Of a DNA stretch of 64,000 bases, positions 45,236 to 56,580 are shown piece after piece. The DNA lies in NCBI RefSeq assembly GCF_010015445.1, contig NC_053112.1, forward strand, positions 37,064,665-37,128,664. Reading direction: 5' to 3'. This stretch comes from Perca fluviatilis. Lineage: Eukaryota > Chordata > Actinopteri > Perciformes > Percidae. Position 1 is the first letter of the stretch. Each line of letters starts with the position of its first letter. The position numbers and the translations under genes are program-made. The notes under the pieces are model-generated. The model saw nothing but the letters and a program-made list of their open reading frames with translations. It was not told where the DNA came from and did not search any database.

Positions 45236-45366
45236 GTGCACATAGAATTAAATGATCCAGTATGTACGCAAAGGCTAACTTATCCTGTGTAGTTAAATAA
45301 ATACAGTATCTTGATAGAATGAATCACATTCTTTAAGGACGAGATGTAATGTCAACCTCTCTCCCG

Positions 45367-46627
45367 CCATATGCCTGAAGCCTCATCTTTGGAAAGAGCC
45401 ACAGCCTTCGATAAAACTACAGTCGGGAAGTTCTTTGACAAACTTGCTGAAGTGATGGACAGGTGACAGAATGAATACATTGGACTACATTTTTAACTCT
45501 TCTTGACATATTTACAACAGTCTGGCACACCTCCTCAGGTAGGCTGCTAGCCATTTAATACATGTACATGTACTTTCTCACCTAGTGCGACTAAATCATC
45601 TTTTGTAGAACAATTCATCAGCTACGTTTACCATGATATCTATTTAGGGCTGTTTAGTTGCACATGCTTTTTGCATTACTCGTAAGTTTGAACTATTCTG
45701 ATTCTCATCGTGGCTCTTTTTGTGTCTTGTCTTTTTTTCACAGGTATAAATTCCCTCCACACATGATTTATAACGTTGACCAAACGGGTGTCAAAACAGT
45801 GCCGAAACCAACCAGGTAGTGGCAGTGAATGGAGAGAAGCAAGAGTCTGCTGAAGGAGGAGAGCTTGTGACTGTGGCATGTGCAGTCAATGCTATTGGGA
45901 ATGCAGTCCCTCCCATGTTTATCTTGCCAAGGGACAGATACAAAGAACATTTCATTATTGGAGCACCTTTAGGATCAATTTGTGCCTCCAGCAGATCTGG
46001 CAGGATTAATGACACCTTTGCGGAGTTCCTGGAACATCTGGCTCAGCCCACCAACTCCTCCTCTGACCATCCCACTGTTAATCTTTGACAACCCACAAGG
46101 TCCCCATTTCACAGAGGGCATTAGATCTAGCAAAAACAAAGGGTATTGTTATGCTCACAATTCCACTCCACACGTCCCATTGCCTACAGCCTCTGGATAT
46201 GAGTAGTGGTGGTCCATTTAAGACCTATTTCAACAGAGCTCCTTATGGTTGGATGAGATCTAACCAAGGCAAAACGGCCAGCATATACCAAGTCCCTGGA
46301 TGTGTGAGTGAGGCTCTCCTGTCAGCAATGACACCATGGAACGTCTCTTCTGGATTCAGGTCCGCAGGGATTTACCTGTACAACAGAGATCTTTTCTTCG
46401 ATGCAGAGTTTGAACCGTCCATGGTGTCAGACAGGCCAACCCTTATGCTGCAGTCTGCCGCTGCAAACGATTCACTTGTGGGTTCGCACCCCAGCCACGC
46501 TGGATATGTGTCGCCTACTGAAACTCTACCCTTACCCAAAAGTCAGCAGCCCAGGTCACGAACAAAGCGGAGGCGTGTGAGGAAAAGAATCCTGACTGAC
46601 ACATATGAAAAGCAGACATTTGGGTAA
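45367..46627 (+). pseudogene. pogo/Tigger-like transposase pseudogene
   Basis: A degraded DDE_1-type transposase. Around 45370-45470 the frame reads MPEASSLERATAFDKTTV, like the region before the catalytic domain; GT at 45471 and an AG at 45743 could be an old intron. Then FPPHMIYNVDQTGVKTVPKP (first catalytic Asp in NVDQTG) leads to VACAVNAIGNAVPPMFILPR, LLIFDN (second Asp) and HTSHCLQPLD. The reading frame shifts near 45816 and again near 46080, so two single-base-type lesions break it. The C-terminal part (to 46627) ends in basic RTKRRRVRKR. The gene cannot make a full protein. No clear terminal repeats were found. Confidence 0.75.
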
Positions 46628-46809
46628 AAGGCTCGTGAAAAGAGAAAAAAAATCAACACATCAGGGAGAAGGAAAGTAACATAAAAGAACAATGGAAGCT
46701 TTTCTTTAGTTTAGTTTTTTTTGTGCTGTTTGTGTGTTACTTGTTTTGCCTTCATGTAAAGTGTCCTTGGGTCCCTTGAAGATGCCTATATATATATATA
46801 TATATAAAT
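46628..46809. other. Downstream flank of the pogo-like pseudogene
   Basis: Holds a (TA)n run at about 46787-46806 and AATAAATAAAA, a possible polyadenylation site of the old element. Confidence 0.4.
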
Positions 46810-47067
46810 AAAAGGGTTCTCGACTGTTGTAGAAAGAAGTGGCTGATCTTTAATGCAATATCTACATTGCCCATTGTTGTTCCAAAGGCACATTCTGTTT
46901 ACTAATCTGATATCATTCTAAAAGGTTAACCGAGAAAACATTGAAGAATAATTTAATCTGAAAACTGCTGCCCTGGTTAAAAAAACAATGCAACTGATCT
47001 CAGCTGATATTCTGTCTATAATGGAGTGGAATGGAAATTTCTAAGTGACCCCAAACTTTTGACTAGT

Positions 47068-47070
<3 letters not shown>
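46810..47070. mobile_element. End of another Tc1-like element
   Basis: TTCTCGACTGTTGTAGAAAG to AAGTGACCCCAAACTTTTGA, then CTAGTA. The last block is a common Tc1-type terminal motif in fish. Only one end is present, and it meets the (TA)n run directly. Confidence 0.6.
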
Positions 47071-47113
<43 letters not shown>

Positions 47114-47130
47114 ATATATATATATATATT
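47071..47130. repeat. (TA)n microsatellite at the Tc1 element's left edge
   Basis: About 28 TA units with one TTTA interruption. It replaces the outermost ~30 bases of the DD38E element's left end, which are present on the right. Growth of the TA target duplication is a likely origin. Confidence 0.9.
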
Positions 47131-48704
47131 CATTCAATGCGTTTTCTTTATTTTCATGACTATTTACATTGTAGATTCTCACTGAAGGCATCAAGACTAT
47201 GAATGAACACAAATGGAATTATGTACTTAACAAAAATGTGTGAAATAACTGAAAACATGTCTTATATTTTAGATTCCTCAAAGTAGCCACCCTTTGCTTT
47301 TTTGATAGCGCTGAAAACCCTTGGTGTTCTCTCAATGAGCTTCATGCGGTAGTCACCTGAAATGGTTTTCACTTCACAGGTGTCCCTTGTCAGGGTTAAT
47401 TAGTGGAATTTTTTCCCTTATTAATGGGGTTGGAACCATCAGTTGTGTTGTGCAGAAGTCAGGTTGATACACAGCCGACAGCCCTATTGGACAACTGTTA
47501 GAATTCATATTATGGCAAGAACCAATCAGCTAAGTAAAGAGAAACGAGTGGCCATCATTACTTTAACAAATGAAGGTCAGTCAGTCTGGAAAATTTTGAA
47601 TGTGTCCCCAAGTGCAGTCGCAAAAACCATCAAGCGCTACAACGAAACTGGCTCACATGAGGACCGCCCCAGGAAAGGAAGACCAAGAGTCATCATCATC
47701 CGAGTCACCAGCCTCAGAAATCGCAAGTTAACAGCAGCTCAGATTAGAGACCAGATGAATACCACACAGAGTTCTAGCAGCAGACACATCTCTAGAACAA
47801 CTGTTAAGAGGAGACTGTGCGAATCAGGCCTTCATGGTCAAATAGCTGCTAGGAAACCACTGCTAAGGAGAGGCAACAAGCAGAAGAGATTTGTTTGGGC
47901 CAAGAAACACAAGGAATGGACATTAGACCAGTGGAAATCTGTGCTTTGGTCTGATGAGTCCAAATTTGAGATCTTTGGTTCCAACCGCCGTGTCTTTGTG
48001 TGACGGAGAAAAGGTGAACGGATGGATTCTACATGCCTGGTTCCCACCGTGAAGCATGGAGGAGGAGGTGTGATGGTGTGGGGGTGCTTTGCTGGTGACA
48101 CTGTTGGGGATTTATTCAAAATTGAAGGCATACTGAACCAGCATGGCTACCACAGCATCCTGCAGCGACATGCCATCCCATCCAGTTTGCGTTGCGCTGG
48201 ACCATCACTTATTTTTCAACAGGACAATGACCCCAAACACACCTCCAGGCTGTGTAAGGGCTATTTGACCAAGAAGGAGAGTGATGGAGTGCTGCGCCAG
48301 ATGACCTGGCCTCCACAGTCACCAGACCTGAACCCAACCGAGATGGTTTGGGGTGAGCTGGACCGCAGAGTGAAGGCAAAAGGGCCAACAAGTGCTAAGC
48401 ATCTCTGGGAACTCCTTCAAGACTGTTGGAAAACCATTTCAGGTGACTACCTTTTGAAGCTCATCAAGAGACTGCCAAGAGTGTGCAAAGCAGTAATCAG
48501 AGCAAAGGGTGGCTACTTTGAAGAAACTAGAATATAAGACATGTTTTCAGTTATTTCACACTTTTTTGTTAAGTACATAATTCCAAATGTGTTCATTCAT
48601 AGTTTTGATGCCTTCAGTGAGAATCTACAATGTAAATAGTCATGAAAATAAAGGAAACTCATTGAATGAGAAGGTGTGTCCAAACTTTTGGCCTGTACTG
48701 TATA
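47131..48704 (+). mobile_element. Tc1/mariner DD38E-type transposon with long inverted repeats
   Basis: The inverted repeats (about 47131-47302 and 48501-48671) are near-perfect over about 170 bases and overlap the C-terminal coding end, for example CATTTGTGTTCATTC-type blocks and TCAAAGTAGCCACCCTTTGC. The right end continues to GTGTCCAAACTTTTGGCCTG and TACTGTA; the left end lacks this and joins a (TA)n run. Confidence 0.85.
47512..48537 (+). pseudogene. Tc1-type transposase (DD38E), broken by one stop codon
   Basis: Cut-and-paste transposase. Reading from the ATG at 47512 (MARTNQLSKEKR), an N-terminal helix-turn-helix is followed by NVSPSAVAKTIKRYNETG and the GRPR linker. The catalytic triad is Asp148 (WSDES), Asp238 (FQQDND) and Glu277 (NPTEMVW). 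I count 38 residues between the second Asp and the Glu, so this is DD38E rather than the usual DD34E. A TGA at 48001-48003, where an Arg codon (CGA) would fit, is the only nonsense change; the same frame resumes to the stop at 48538. The helix-turn-helix and linker look a few residues short compared with relatives. CGA to TGA is the expected decay of a methylated CpG. Confidence 0.85.
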
Positions 48705-49837
48705 TATACATACTGCATTGGCTGCTGTTCATTGGAGTGATACATTAACATGCCTCCTAATGCATTAATGTCCATCTCTAGCTAGTAGGGCTACCCACAA
48801 TTAAAATCAGCATTTCTCACTAAATTTCTAACCGATTTTTCAGCTGTTTGGTTGGATACAAAGGCCAGACTTGTATTTATGATGCAGGATACTCAAAAAA
48901 TGTGAAGGAACTCTGAGGACGGTGCAAACACTCAAACACTATTAAATTGCAAACTTGATGAATGGAATGTTGAATAGTCATTTTTGATTTTGCTGCGGTC
49001 TTGAAGTAGAACAGGTAGTTTTTTTCTCAAAAACTGACTCTACAGTACTCTGTTATATTTCTACTAATACTAACTTAAACTACTACTATAAACTTGTATT
49101 TATTTATTTATTTATTATAGACAAACAGTGCTGCCTCAAAGGGTCACTAGCATGATGGCCAACCTGTTTCATAATTAACTAAAAATTAGTTTATCTTACA
49201 ATTTCTGTCATGTTTCGGGTTTCATACTGTTCTGGATTTGCAGATGTTACCTGATTAATAAATTCTCAAGGCACTGTCTTTGTTGTAATATACTAATGTG
49301 AAATCCTGACATCTTGCTTGAAATGTAATAATGAAATGTAAATAATTTACAATAATGTAAATAAATAAAAAATACTTCACTACAAGTAAAAGTCCTTACT
49401 AAAGTAAAAAGCATTTAAGTATTATCAGCAGAATGTATCAAAAGTAAAAGTAGGCTACTCATTGCGCAGTAAAATGTTCCCTGCCAGTGTTTTACTAATA
49501 TATATGATGTTCACTGGTTCGGCTGGCATCCAGGCTAGGTCTTAATATCAGCAATTTGACTTCTGTCTCCATGCTACAATTTATTTTCATCATCGTCATC
49601 TTTGCCTTATTTGGATATGAATAGAAAAAGAAGTGAAGTATGCATTATTTGGGGATTTTGTGTGACAAAGAAGTGATGATGATGATAAGAGTACTATGTG
49701 CCACTACTACTACAACTAAGTCATTTATAATTGTATTATTTACACTTGTGCTTTTCCCACTGTGACATGTCAAAGTATCTACTGTAAAAATAAATGTATA
49801 CAACAGCCCTACAATAACACATTATGTAGTCCAGTAG
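48705..49837. other. AT-rich intergenic DNA with a MITE C fragment
   Basis: 49378-49475 repeats AAAGTAAAAAGCATTTAAGT and AAAAGTAAAAGTAGGC in the style of MITE family C. No gene. Confidence 0.5.
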
Positions 49838-50170
49838 GTGGCGCTAATAAACGGTAGTTTGCCAGCCACCAATAAAACCCAAGAAGAAGAAGGAGGCGAA
49901 GTCATTTTGACGTCACATTGGCACGGTGAGCTCGGCTGCGGCGACTGTAAAACGGCCTTAAGGTGGTTTACACTCCATCCAAGAGATGGCAGTGATGTCC
50001 ATTTCTTGCTACTGACTAGGAACAGCTCGGTGGAGGTGAGGCGCACCGCGCCACTAAAAAAAAACAACTAAATGTTAGCTATTTGCTTGACAGTTTAAAT
50101 TCCCAAACCTAGTTTCAGCATTTACCCTGGTCCTCCCCTTAAAGAAAGTGGAGTCGTCCAACGGAAAAGG
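49838..50170 (+). promoter_or_regulatory. Promoter and non-coding first exon of the first ZNF318-like gene
   Basis: CpG-containing block (CGGTGAGCTCGGCTGCGGCG near 49923) followed by two possible donors: GGTGGAG then GTGAGG near 50034, and ACGGAAAAG then GTAATG near 50169. It lies about 1.3 kb upstream of the coding exon's acceptor at 51452-51453. Just before it, CCAGTAGGTGGCGCTAATAA and AAGAAGAAGAAGG form a dispersed fish repeat. Confidence 0.45.
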
Positions 50171-50907
50171 TAATGTTGCTTTAATGTAACGCTAAGGTCG
50201 CTGCCCAGCGCTAAATTAATGATGGCTAACGTTAATAGTTTAACCAGAAAATGGCCCCAAGCTGCACTTTAGCTTTCACGTAAGCTGATGTCTCTAAACA
50301 CCAGGCCGTGGTGGTTAATGGCAAATGTGTCGCTTTTAGCTGGAAATAATTGAAACACTTTTTGATGCTAATAAATTGTGAGGTTCGTATTTTCGTACTC
50401 GCTAAGCTAACTAGCAAAATATCATGTGCTACTTTCCCACAGACCTACTAGCGAGCGAGCCAGAATAGCTAACCAGCTAATGTTAACGTTAGCTCAACAA
50501 CTACTGAGACCACCACCTCTCTATCAAATCTTAGTGCAAACTCGGTGGTCGCTAACGTTATGTGCGAACACCAACGTTAACGTTACAGCAGGTGGCACTG
50601 AATAATAAGTCTGCGGTTGAAGGCAATATGTGTTTCTGTAATTTGGAGTGAAAACCTCCACACCTTTAGCTAACGTTAGTTGATGAATATGTTTGAGACT
50701 CCTGCTATCGATGTAGCTATTTACATTAGTCCCTCTTAGCACATTTGAAGAGACACTCATCTCTTCTAAGAATCCTATCATATTTTATGTGGTTTAATAT
50801 GTTAAATGATTATTTCGGATACTGTGCAAGAGTGACTGGAGGTTTTCACCCGAAAGCAAGTGAAGGGATACACAACAGTGTAATCACTTCCATCTACTTT
50901 TAGTATG
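50171..50907. other. 5' UTR intron of the first ZNF318-like gene, unique part
   Basis: Rich in GCTAACGTTA-type motifs (TTAACGTTAGC, CTAACGTTA, AACGTTAACGTTA), common in fish 5' regions. No ORF of note. Confidence 0.45.
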
Positions 50908-50915
50908 ATTAAAAT

Positions 50916-51322
50916 TAGGGTTGGGCATTGAGAACCGATTCCTAATCGGAATCGTTTCAAAAGTTACGATTCCATCGGAATCGTTTCTTTATTGGAATCG
51001 TTTGGAGGATTTGGTTTCAAATCTGATCATAGGTTCCAAATTTAATATGTGCAAGTTTTGGTTTCCGTAGCAGCCAGGCGCTTGTTGTGTTGCAGCCGTG
51101 CAGCACAGTAAGCGGAGCTCTAGTGTGGCTTTATTTTGCATTGTAAAAGCTGTAAAACTGCAACCCACCTATGAATCAAAATAAAACGTTCCTCTTATTT
51201 GTGAAATAGGCATCTAACCCGTTTCAACTCCACCACTCAAAGAATCGAGAATCGATAAGAACTGGAATCGAAAGGAAGAATTGGAATCAGAATCGTTAAA
51301 ATCCAAACGATGCCCATCCCTA
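50916..51322. mobile_element. hAT MITE with perfect 8-bp target duplication
   Basis: TAGGGTTGGGCATTGAGAAC at the left and AACGATGCCCATCCCTA at the right are inverted. The element is flanked on both sides by ATTAAAAT (50908-50915 and 51323-51330). Perfect flanks and good ends suggest a fairly recent insertion into the 5' UTR intron. Confidence 0.85.
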
Positions 51323-51490
51323 ATTAAAATGTATTCTGTGGGTCCTCCATGGCCTGTTTTTCTTTAATAAATCTAGGTTTTGCTTATCAATTATTACTCC
51401 AATATCTTTACCCCCCGATTTTAAAGCTAATTTTCTTTTCTTTTTTGCTGCAGGCTTTGACATCCACTCTGCTGCTGGAGTTGCTGTGAG

Positions 51491-54400
51491 ATGATGCAGT
51501 CCAACAGGTCTGAGTACAGTCACAGGCGGCAGTACAGTGACAAAAGTTCAAGGAAGTGGGACGACTATGATGAAGAAAGGCGTGAACCTCACAGAGATAT
51601 AGCGCGGGATTCCTATCAGAAATATGGCGGGGATGGACAGAGTAGCACCGAGAGGACAGGCAGAAGCAGAGAGTACAGTGACTCGCCTAAGATGCTGTAC
51701 AGCAAAGACGCAATGAACAGAGACTGGAGCAGAAAGAGCTCAGCGAGGAGACACATGTCTTCCCCTGTTTGGGGTACTTGTGAGAAGAAAAGGAGAAGGT
51801 GTACAGAAGATGATAAGGATGATTCCATGTACAGGCGTGAGACTGAGGATGAAACAAACAGGCAATCGCCAGACAGTTTTTCACGTGCACATGTAACCAA
51901 GGATTTTAAACATACACTACCAGAGGAAGAGGATTTCAGATACAGGAAAACACCTCAAGACTCGAAACACAGATATCGGCATGAGGAGTTCACCTATAGG
52001 CAACAACCTGATGACTGCAGACAATCGTCTGGATACTACAAAGGCAGAGATGGTCATGAAAGGAGCAGAGACGTTTCAAGAGAGAGGACACGATCCCAAG
52101 ATCGCTCTACAAAGGTTAGTCACAATTAACATTTTTGTGTTAGCATCAGTGGAAGGTTTGTGACTGTTTATTTTTTATTGTAGTTTAATTCAACTTTCCT
52201 CCATATCAAACAGAGTTATGCCAAAACCAGAGAGAGGACTGACGGCCCCTCCACAGATCATAAGGATTATCGTCAAAATAGAACATGGTTTCCCCTGAAT
52301 GAACCTAGTGGGCAGGTGGGTTTATTTTACATGTGGCAATTGCACAAAAACATAAAAAGTTGTTTTGCATTTTTGCTGATGTTTTATGAGGAAGGTGTGT
52401 TCTCTAAAAACACACACACACACACACACTGAATGCATTTGGTTGAGTTAAATAGTTAACAAAGTTGAGTTAGTGATTTATGGTTCTGTGTTAAATCTAT
52501 GTCGTGGCTACTAACCGAAGTACGTGGAGGCACGGACTAGAGCCCTGCGCCGGACTGTTTTCTTCACCCCCCTCGTTCTGCCGAATTTCTGACCATTACC
52601 GCCCGCACCCGCAACATGTGTGTTACACTCCAGCCCGCTCCCGCAATATGTATGTCCACTCCCGCCCGCACCCGCAAAACTCTGAGAATTTATGCCCATA
52701 CAATAATAGAGATGCATTGATTTTGTGTCTTCTCCCGTCCCGCATGAGAAAACGTCATTTTATAGGTTATTAATAATAATAATAACTTAGTTTTATCAAA
52801 AGCTTTGCACCATCACACGGCACATAAAAATAGACTGCTTTACAAAAAATACAATATTATAAACCGCATTGAAAAACAGCAGTTTTAAAATAATAAGCCA
52901 TAGGGAAGGGAGCCGTGAATAACACCCTGGAAACGAGGTCGAAGCTGTTGTTTGTATAATGGATGGTGCCGGATATGAATGAAGTTTTATGATAATCCTC
53001 TGTCCATATATCTGTTGTGATGGCACATCCATGTGTTTCGATGATGGGCTTCATCTCCGCTGCCACTGACGCCTACAGTGCTTGTGCTCGCCCCTCGACA
53101 TGTCTGGTTACAGTGATTGGATGAGGTAAAACATCTTTTACATCAAATTTGCCATATTTATCGGCAACATTAACAAAGTGTTGCGATATGTCAACAAAGC
53201 CTTTCCCGGCAACAAAGTCATATGGCCGTATGTCTAGACAGCACACTTCCACACATTTCTCAGTAGTTTCTTGTTTAATGTGTGTAGGGAGATGTTGTTT
53301 ATCCTTGAAAAGCAGCTTACTTTGACCAGGGAGAACAGAGCAGCTGTGTCTCCTCATCCCAGAGGTGCCGGATTTGTGTCCGTTGTAGACTAGTATTTTT
53401 GCACGTTTGTCACAACGAACAAAGTCCAGTTCGTTTCCATCTCTGTCACAAACAATTGAGAAACTTATCCAATTGTCAGACTTCCCTTGCTTTGTTTTTG
53501 TGTTGTTAGACCTCGTTTGAGGTTCTTTTCCACATCATTTATTGACTCCATCCTGTCGCTAGGCTACATCCCGATCCCGCAGTGTTTTTTTTTAGCCGCC
53601 CGTTCCCGCCTGCAGCAAAGTTCAAACCGCCCTTCCCCGCGAGATTTGCGTTGGGTCACGCGGGACCCAATCCCAATGCAGCCCTCTAGCACGGACTCTA
53701 CACGGGACTCTATGCTGTAGCCTGGCGTTCACCTCCCGGAAAATGTAACTACATGTCGGGTGGACGCATGTCAATCGGCCGTGGCTTGGTAGCGTTGCAT
53801 TTCCCCCCGGCTCATTCCCTGGTTCTCCTTCTCCATCAACAACATGAGATCAAGGAGAGGGTTAACTTCTCCTGCTCCAGATCTCCCACCGGGGTCAGAA
53901 AGAACAGGGGAGACTCTTTGTTTCTCTCACTAGAACTCTAGAGTCACTAATCACTCGGAAGCTAATCACCATCACTCTCTCACTCCCTCTGCTACACACC
54001 CCCCACGTGCACACACATGCCAGCCCTGCTATTCTCTTAACGAGATCAACGCACACACCAACGCACAAGTATAAACTTCCTGCCACTTGCGTAGGCTACA
54101 GCGAAAGCTCTGCGTGGAGCCTCCGCAGAAGCATAAGTCACGCTTAACACTGATTACAGAACATTCATTTTTATTTTATTATAAAAATGTATCTAAGTGT
54201 GAATCATTCTTTTGATACGGTCTAATTAGTAAAAGGCTAAGAGATCGCTTCCCCACATCAGCTTAAAAGTGAACCAATCATCCTGGCCTATAAAAGAGCA
54301 TTATTCTTCTAAAAGAGGGCTTCTTTTAATCAAATAAAATAAGAGAGGTCACCAATTCACTCAGAAAGTGCTGTTTAATTTTTAAGATTATAGAATTAAC

Positions 54401-55745
54401 ATTTAATGGCTCCAAATTTCTAACCGGTGGTTCCACCTCTACAAAAATATATTTGACAAACGAAGACTGCTAATAGTAGTTTCACAAACTGCGGTTGCTT
54501 GTGTGTGTTTCCCAATAGTCTTTCGAGAGGGCCGTCGCCAACCAAAGTGCTGCCGTTCCTGAGCAGAAGAAGTCGGCCATGGGTTTTCAGCGTTTCCTTG
54601 ATGTGCTCAACAAGGGTGTGAATGTCACCATGCTCAACAAGATAGTGACTCAAACCACCACTGAAGTGAGTGATCGGCCGCGCTCTCCGACTTCTTTCAT
54701 GAACACCGATCGTCCGTGGTCTCCTGGTTACGCTGGGGGGCAACAGGGAAACCACCAAAACACCAGCCACTGGAGTGAGTGCGAGAGATCCCAGAGGCGG
54801 GCTTCTCCGAAGCCTCGTCGCAGGTCCTTCAGCCCTGAGGGCCGCGCTCCGTCTGACGAAAGGTCTCTGCAAAGGGCTGACGGAGAACAAAGCTACTTTA
54901 GCTCCAACAGTAGATCCCGGTCTCCCTCAGTGGTGGGAAAGATCCCACTGACGCCTGAAGAGGAGCACAAGCACCGGCAAATGCAAGATGTCTTACAGGC
55001 CATTGGCATTGATTTAGGATCCGAAGAACTGGGCCAAATGTCACATCGGATCCATGAGAGGTTATATGGCAAGAAGGATTGTGACGGGGGGCGCCATCGT
55101 AGAGGAAGCCGGGAAAGAGACACAAGGCCAGCGTTTTCACCTAGACCGCAAAGTAGATCATCGTCATCGAGCAGATCTAGTTTTAGCCTGGTAAATCGGG
55201 AATATCACCAGACAAAAGACTCGTATAGTGCTCAGAGGGATGAAACCGAGGTAAAACAAGTACAGGTGCATGAAGCTGTTGGATACGGCCAGAATAGCAG
55301 CCGTGGCACTTTACAGGAGAGTCAGAAATGTGAAACGTACTCCCAGGAAAGTACTGCTGCATGTCAATCATTTTCTCAAAATTCCCAATACACTTTATCA
55401 ATGTCATCCCCTACACCTGTAATGCCGAAGTACTCCCCAGTCCGTTCGCAGCTGCTGCCATACCCAGCTCTGCCCCCAGCTCTGCCCCCTCCTAACTTGC
55501 CCCACCTTGGGCCTAGGTTTTTCATGCCTCGCCTGCCTCCCTTCTTCCCTTACCCCCGTGCCCCACCTTTGAACATCTTTCCCGCACTACTCGCTCAAAC
55601 GAGGCACCTTCTCAATCCAAGCAATCCACCCTTTTTTAACCTGCCAAGTAATACACCGACTCAGTATATGAACACCACACAAAAATCTAAAACTCTGTCC
55701 AGGCCTCGCTGTCTGCAGGTTATTGAAACCAAACAACCTGGATGA
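51491..55745 (+). CDS. ZNF318-like nuclear protein, short form without zinc fingers
   Basis: Coding exons 51491-52114, 52214-52315 and 54519-55745, all with GT/AG borders and phase-0 introns, give 650 residues. The start is the first ATG after the acceptor at 51452-51453 (MMQSNRSEY). Residues 1-240 are rich in Arg, Ser, Asp and Tyr, like splicing-linked proteins. Around residues 264-288 is GFQRFLDVLNKGVNVTMLNK, then IVT. Around 389-428 is EHKHRQMQDVLQAIGIDLGS with ERLYGKK, which I recognise from the middle of ZNF318. A Pro-rich tail (LPPALPPPNLPHLG) follows and the frame ends at RPRCLQVIETKQPG. Mammalian ZNF318 is more than three times longer and has matrin-type zinc fingers; these are absent, and poly(A) signals follow at 55830 and 56043. 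A BCLAF1/THRAP3-type protein is a weaker alternative. Function is unknown; nuclear location is inferred. Confidence 0.75.
52411..52428. repeat. (CA)n microsatellite, short
   Basis: About nine CA units in intron 2 of the ZNF318-like gene. Confidence 0.85.
52539..53689 (-). pseudogene. Internally deleted hAT transposon with transposase remnant
   Basis: Flanked by CACGGACT on both sides (52531-52538 and 53690-53697), the 8-bp duplication expected of hAT. Ends AGAGCCCTGCGCCGG and AATGCAGCCCTCTAG are inverted. The minus strand encodes two transposase pieces: 53357-53073 (KCVEVCCLDIRPYDFVAGKG, then VDISQHFVNV) and 53066-52857 (HGCAITTDIWTEDYHKTSFI), together the start of the RNase H-like catalytic domain with Asp in TTDIW. 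The rest is missing and the pieces are separated by a frame break. It lies in intron 2 of the ZNF318-like gene. Confidence 0.8.
53698..54518 (+). other. Rest of intron 2 of the first ZNF318-like gene
   Basis: No repeat recognised. The acceptor TGTGTGTTTCCCAATAG ends it at 54518. Confidence 0.5.
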
Positions 55746-55829
55746 AGAGTGTTGCATAGCGGGAATATCTGACTGATATAGTTGGAAAATTATGTTTTGT
55801 CTCTGGAGAATAGTAAAATATCTCCATAG

Positions 55830-56048
55830 AATAAACAGTTGGGCCTTAATGGCATTCTGTTTTAACCACAAAACACATTTGAACATCCCCTCACACAGAA
55901 AATGAACAACACGCAACCTGTCCAGCAGAAACAAAAAGCAAGGCAAAAGCCAACACAGACGACAAACCGAGACCTACAGAGTGACAAAGCTCTAGGGGGT
56001 ATTGGAGCTCTGTTCTTATACCCATAGCACAATTACACGCTTAATAAA
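55830..56048 (+). terminator. Polyadenylation signals of the first ZNF318-like gene
   Basis: AATAAA at 55830-55835 and again at 56043-56048, 85 and 298 bases past the stop codon. The second is followed by GT-rich sequence (CAGTGTAAAGAAAGTGTTTA). Confidence 0.6.
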
Positions 56049-56147
56049 AATGCACACAGTGTAAAGAAAGTGTTTATTGATTTAGTTTTTCAAATTTTGT
56101 TTAAACACCTTGATTTGATAAATTATAATTATTGTTAAAATTATATG

Positions 56148-56580
56148 TAGGGCTGCAGTTAACAATTATTTTCATTGTTGATTGTTTTCTTGGTTAATAG
56201 ATTAGTTGTTTGGTCTATAAAATGTAAAAAAAAAAAGGAAAAATGTTGATCAGTGTTTCCCAAGATGACGTCCTCAAATGTCTTGTTTTGTCCAAAACTC
56301 CAAAGATATTCAGTTTACTGTCCCAGAGGAGAGAAGAAACTACAACATATTTACATTTAAGAAGCTGCAATCAGAGAATTTCTACGTTTTTTTTTTTTTT
56401 TTTTTTTTCATAAAAAATTACCACTAAACTAGTCGGCGATTCATTTTATAGGCATACTGTTTCTGCTCTACCTGTAAAGCACTTTGGGTCAACTGTTCTT
56501 CGTTTAATTTGCTATACAAATTAAATGACTTGGACTTAATTTTATAGTTGACAACTAATCGATTAATCTTTGCAGCTCTA
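56148..56580. mobile_element. hAT-like MITE family D copy
   Basis: TAGGGCTGCAGTTAACAATT to GATTAATCTTTGCAGCTCTA. Internal blocks match 34604-34902; about 100 extra bases are inserted near the right end. Confidence 0.75.

Noticed and set aside
47443..47511. Upstream extension of the Tc1 transposase from 47443
   Set aside because: The ATG at 47512 gives the standard MARTNQLSKEKR start; the extension encodes no family sequence.
51616..51900. Antisense ORFs over exon 1 of the first ZNF318-like gene
   Set aside because: The sense strand has splice sites, a continuous frame and family motifs; the antisense frames have none.
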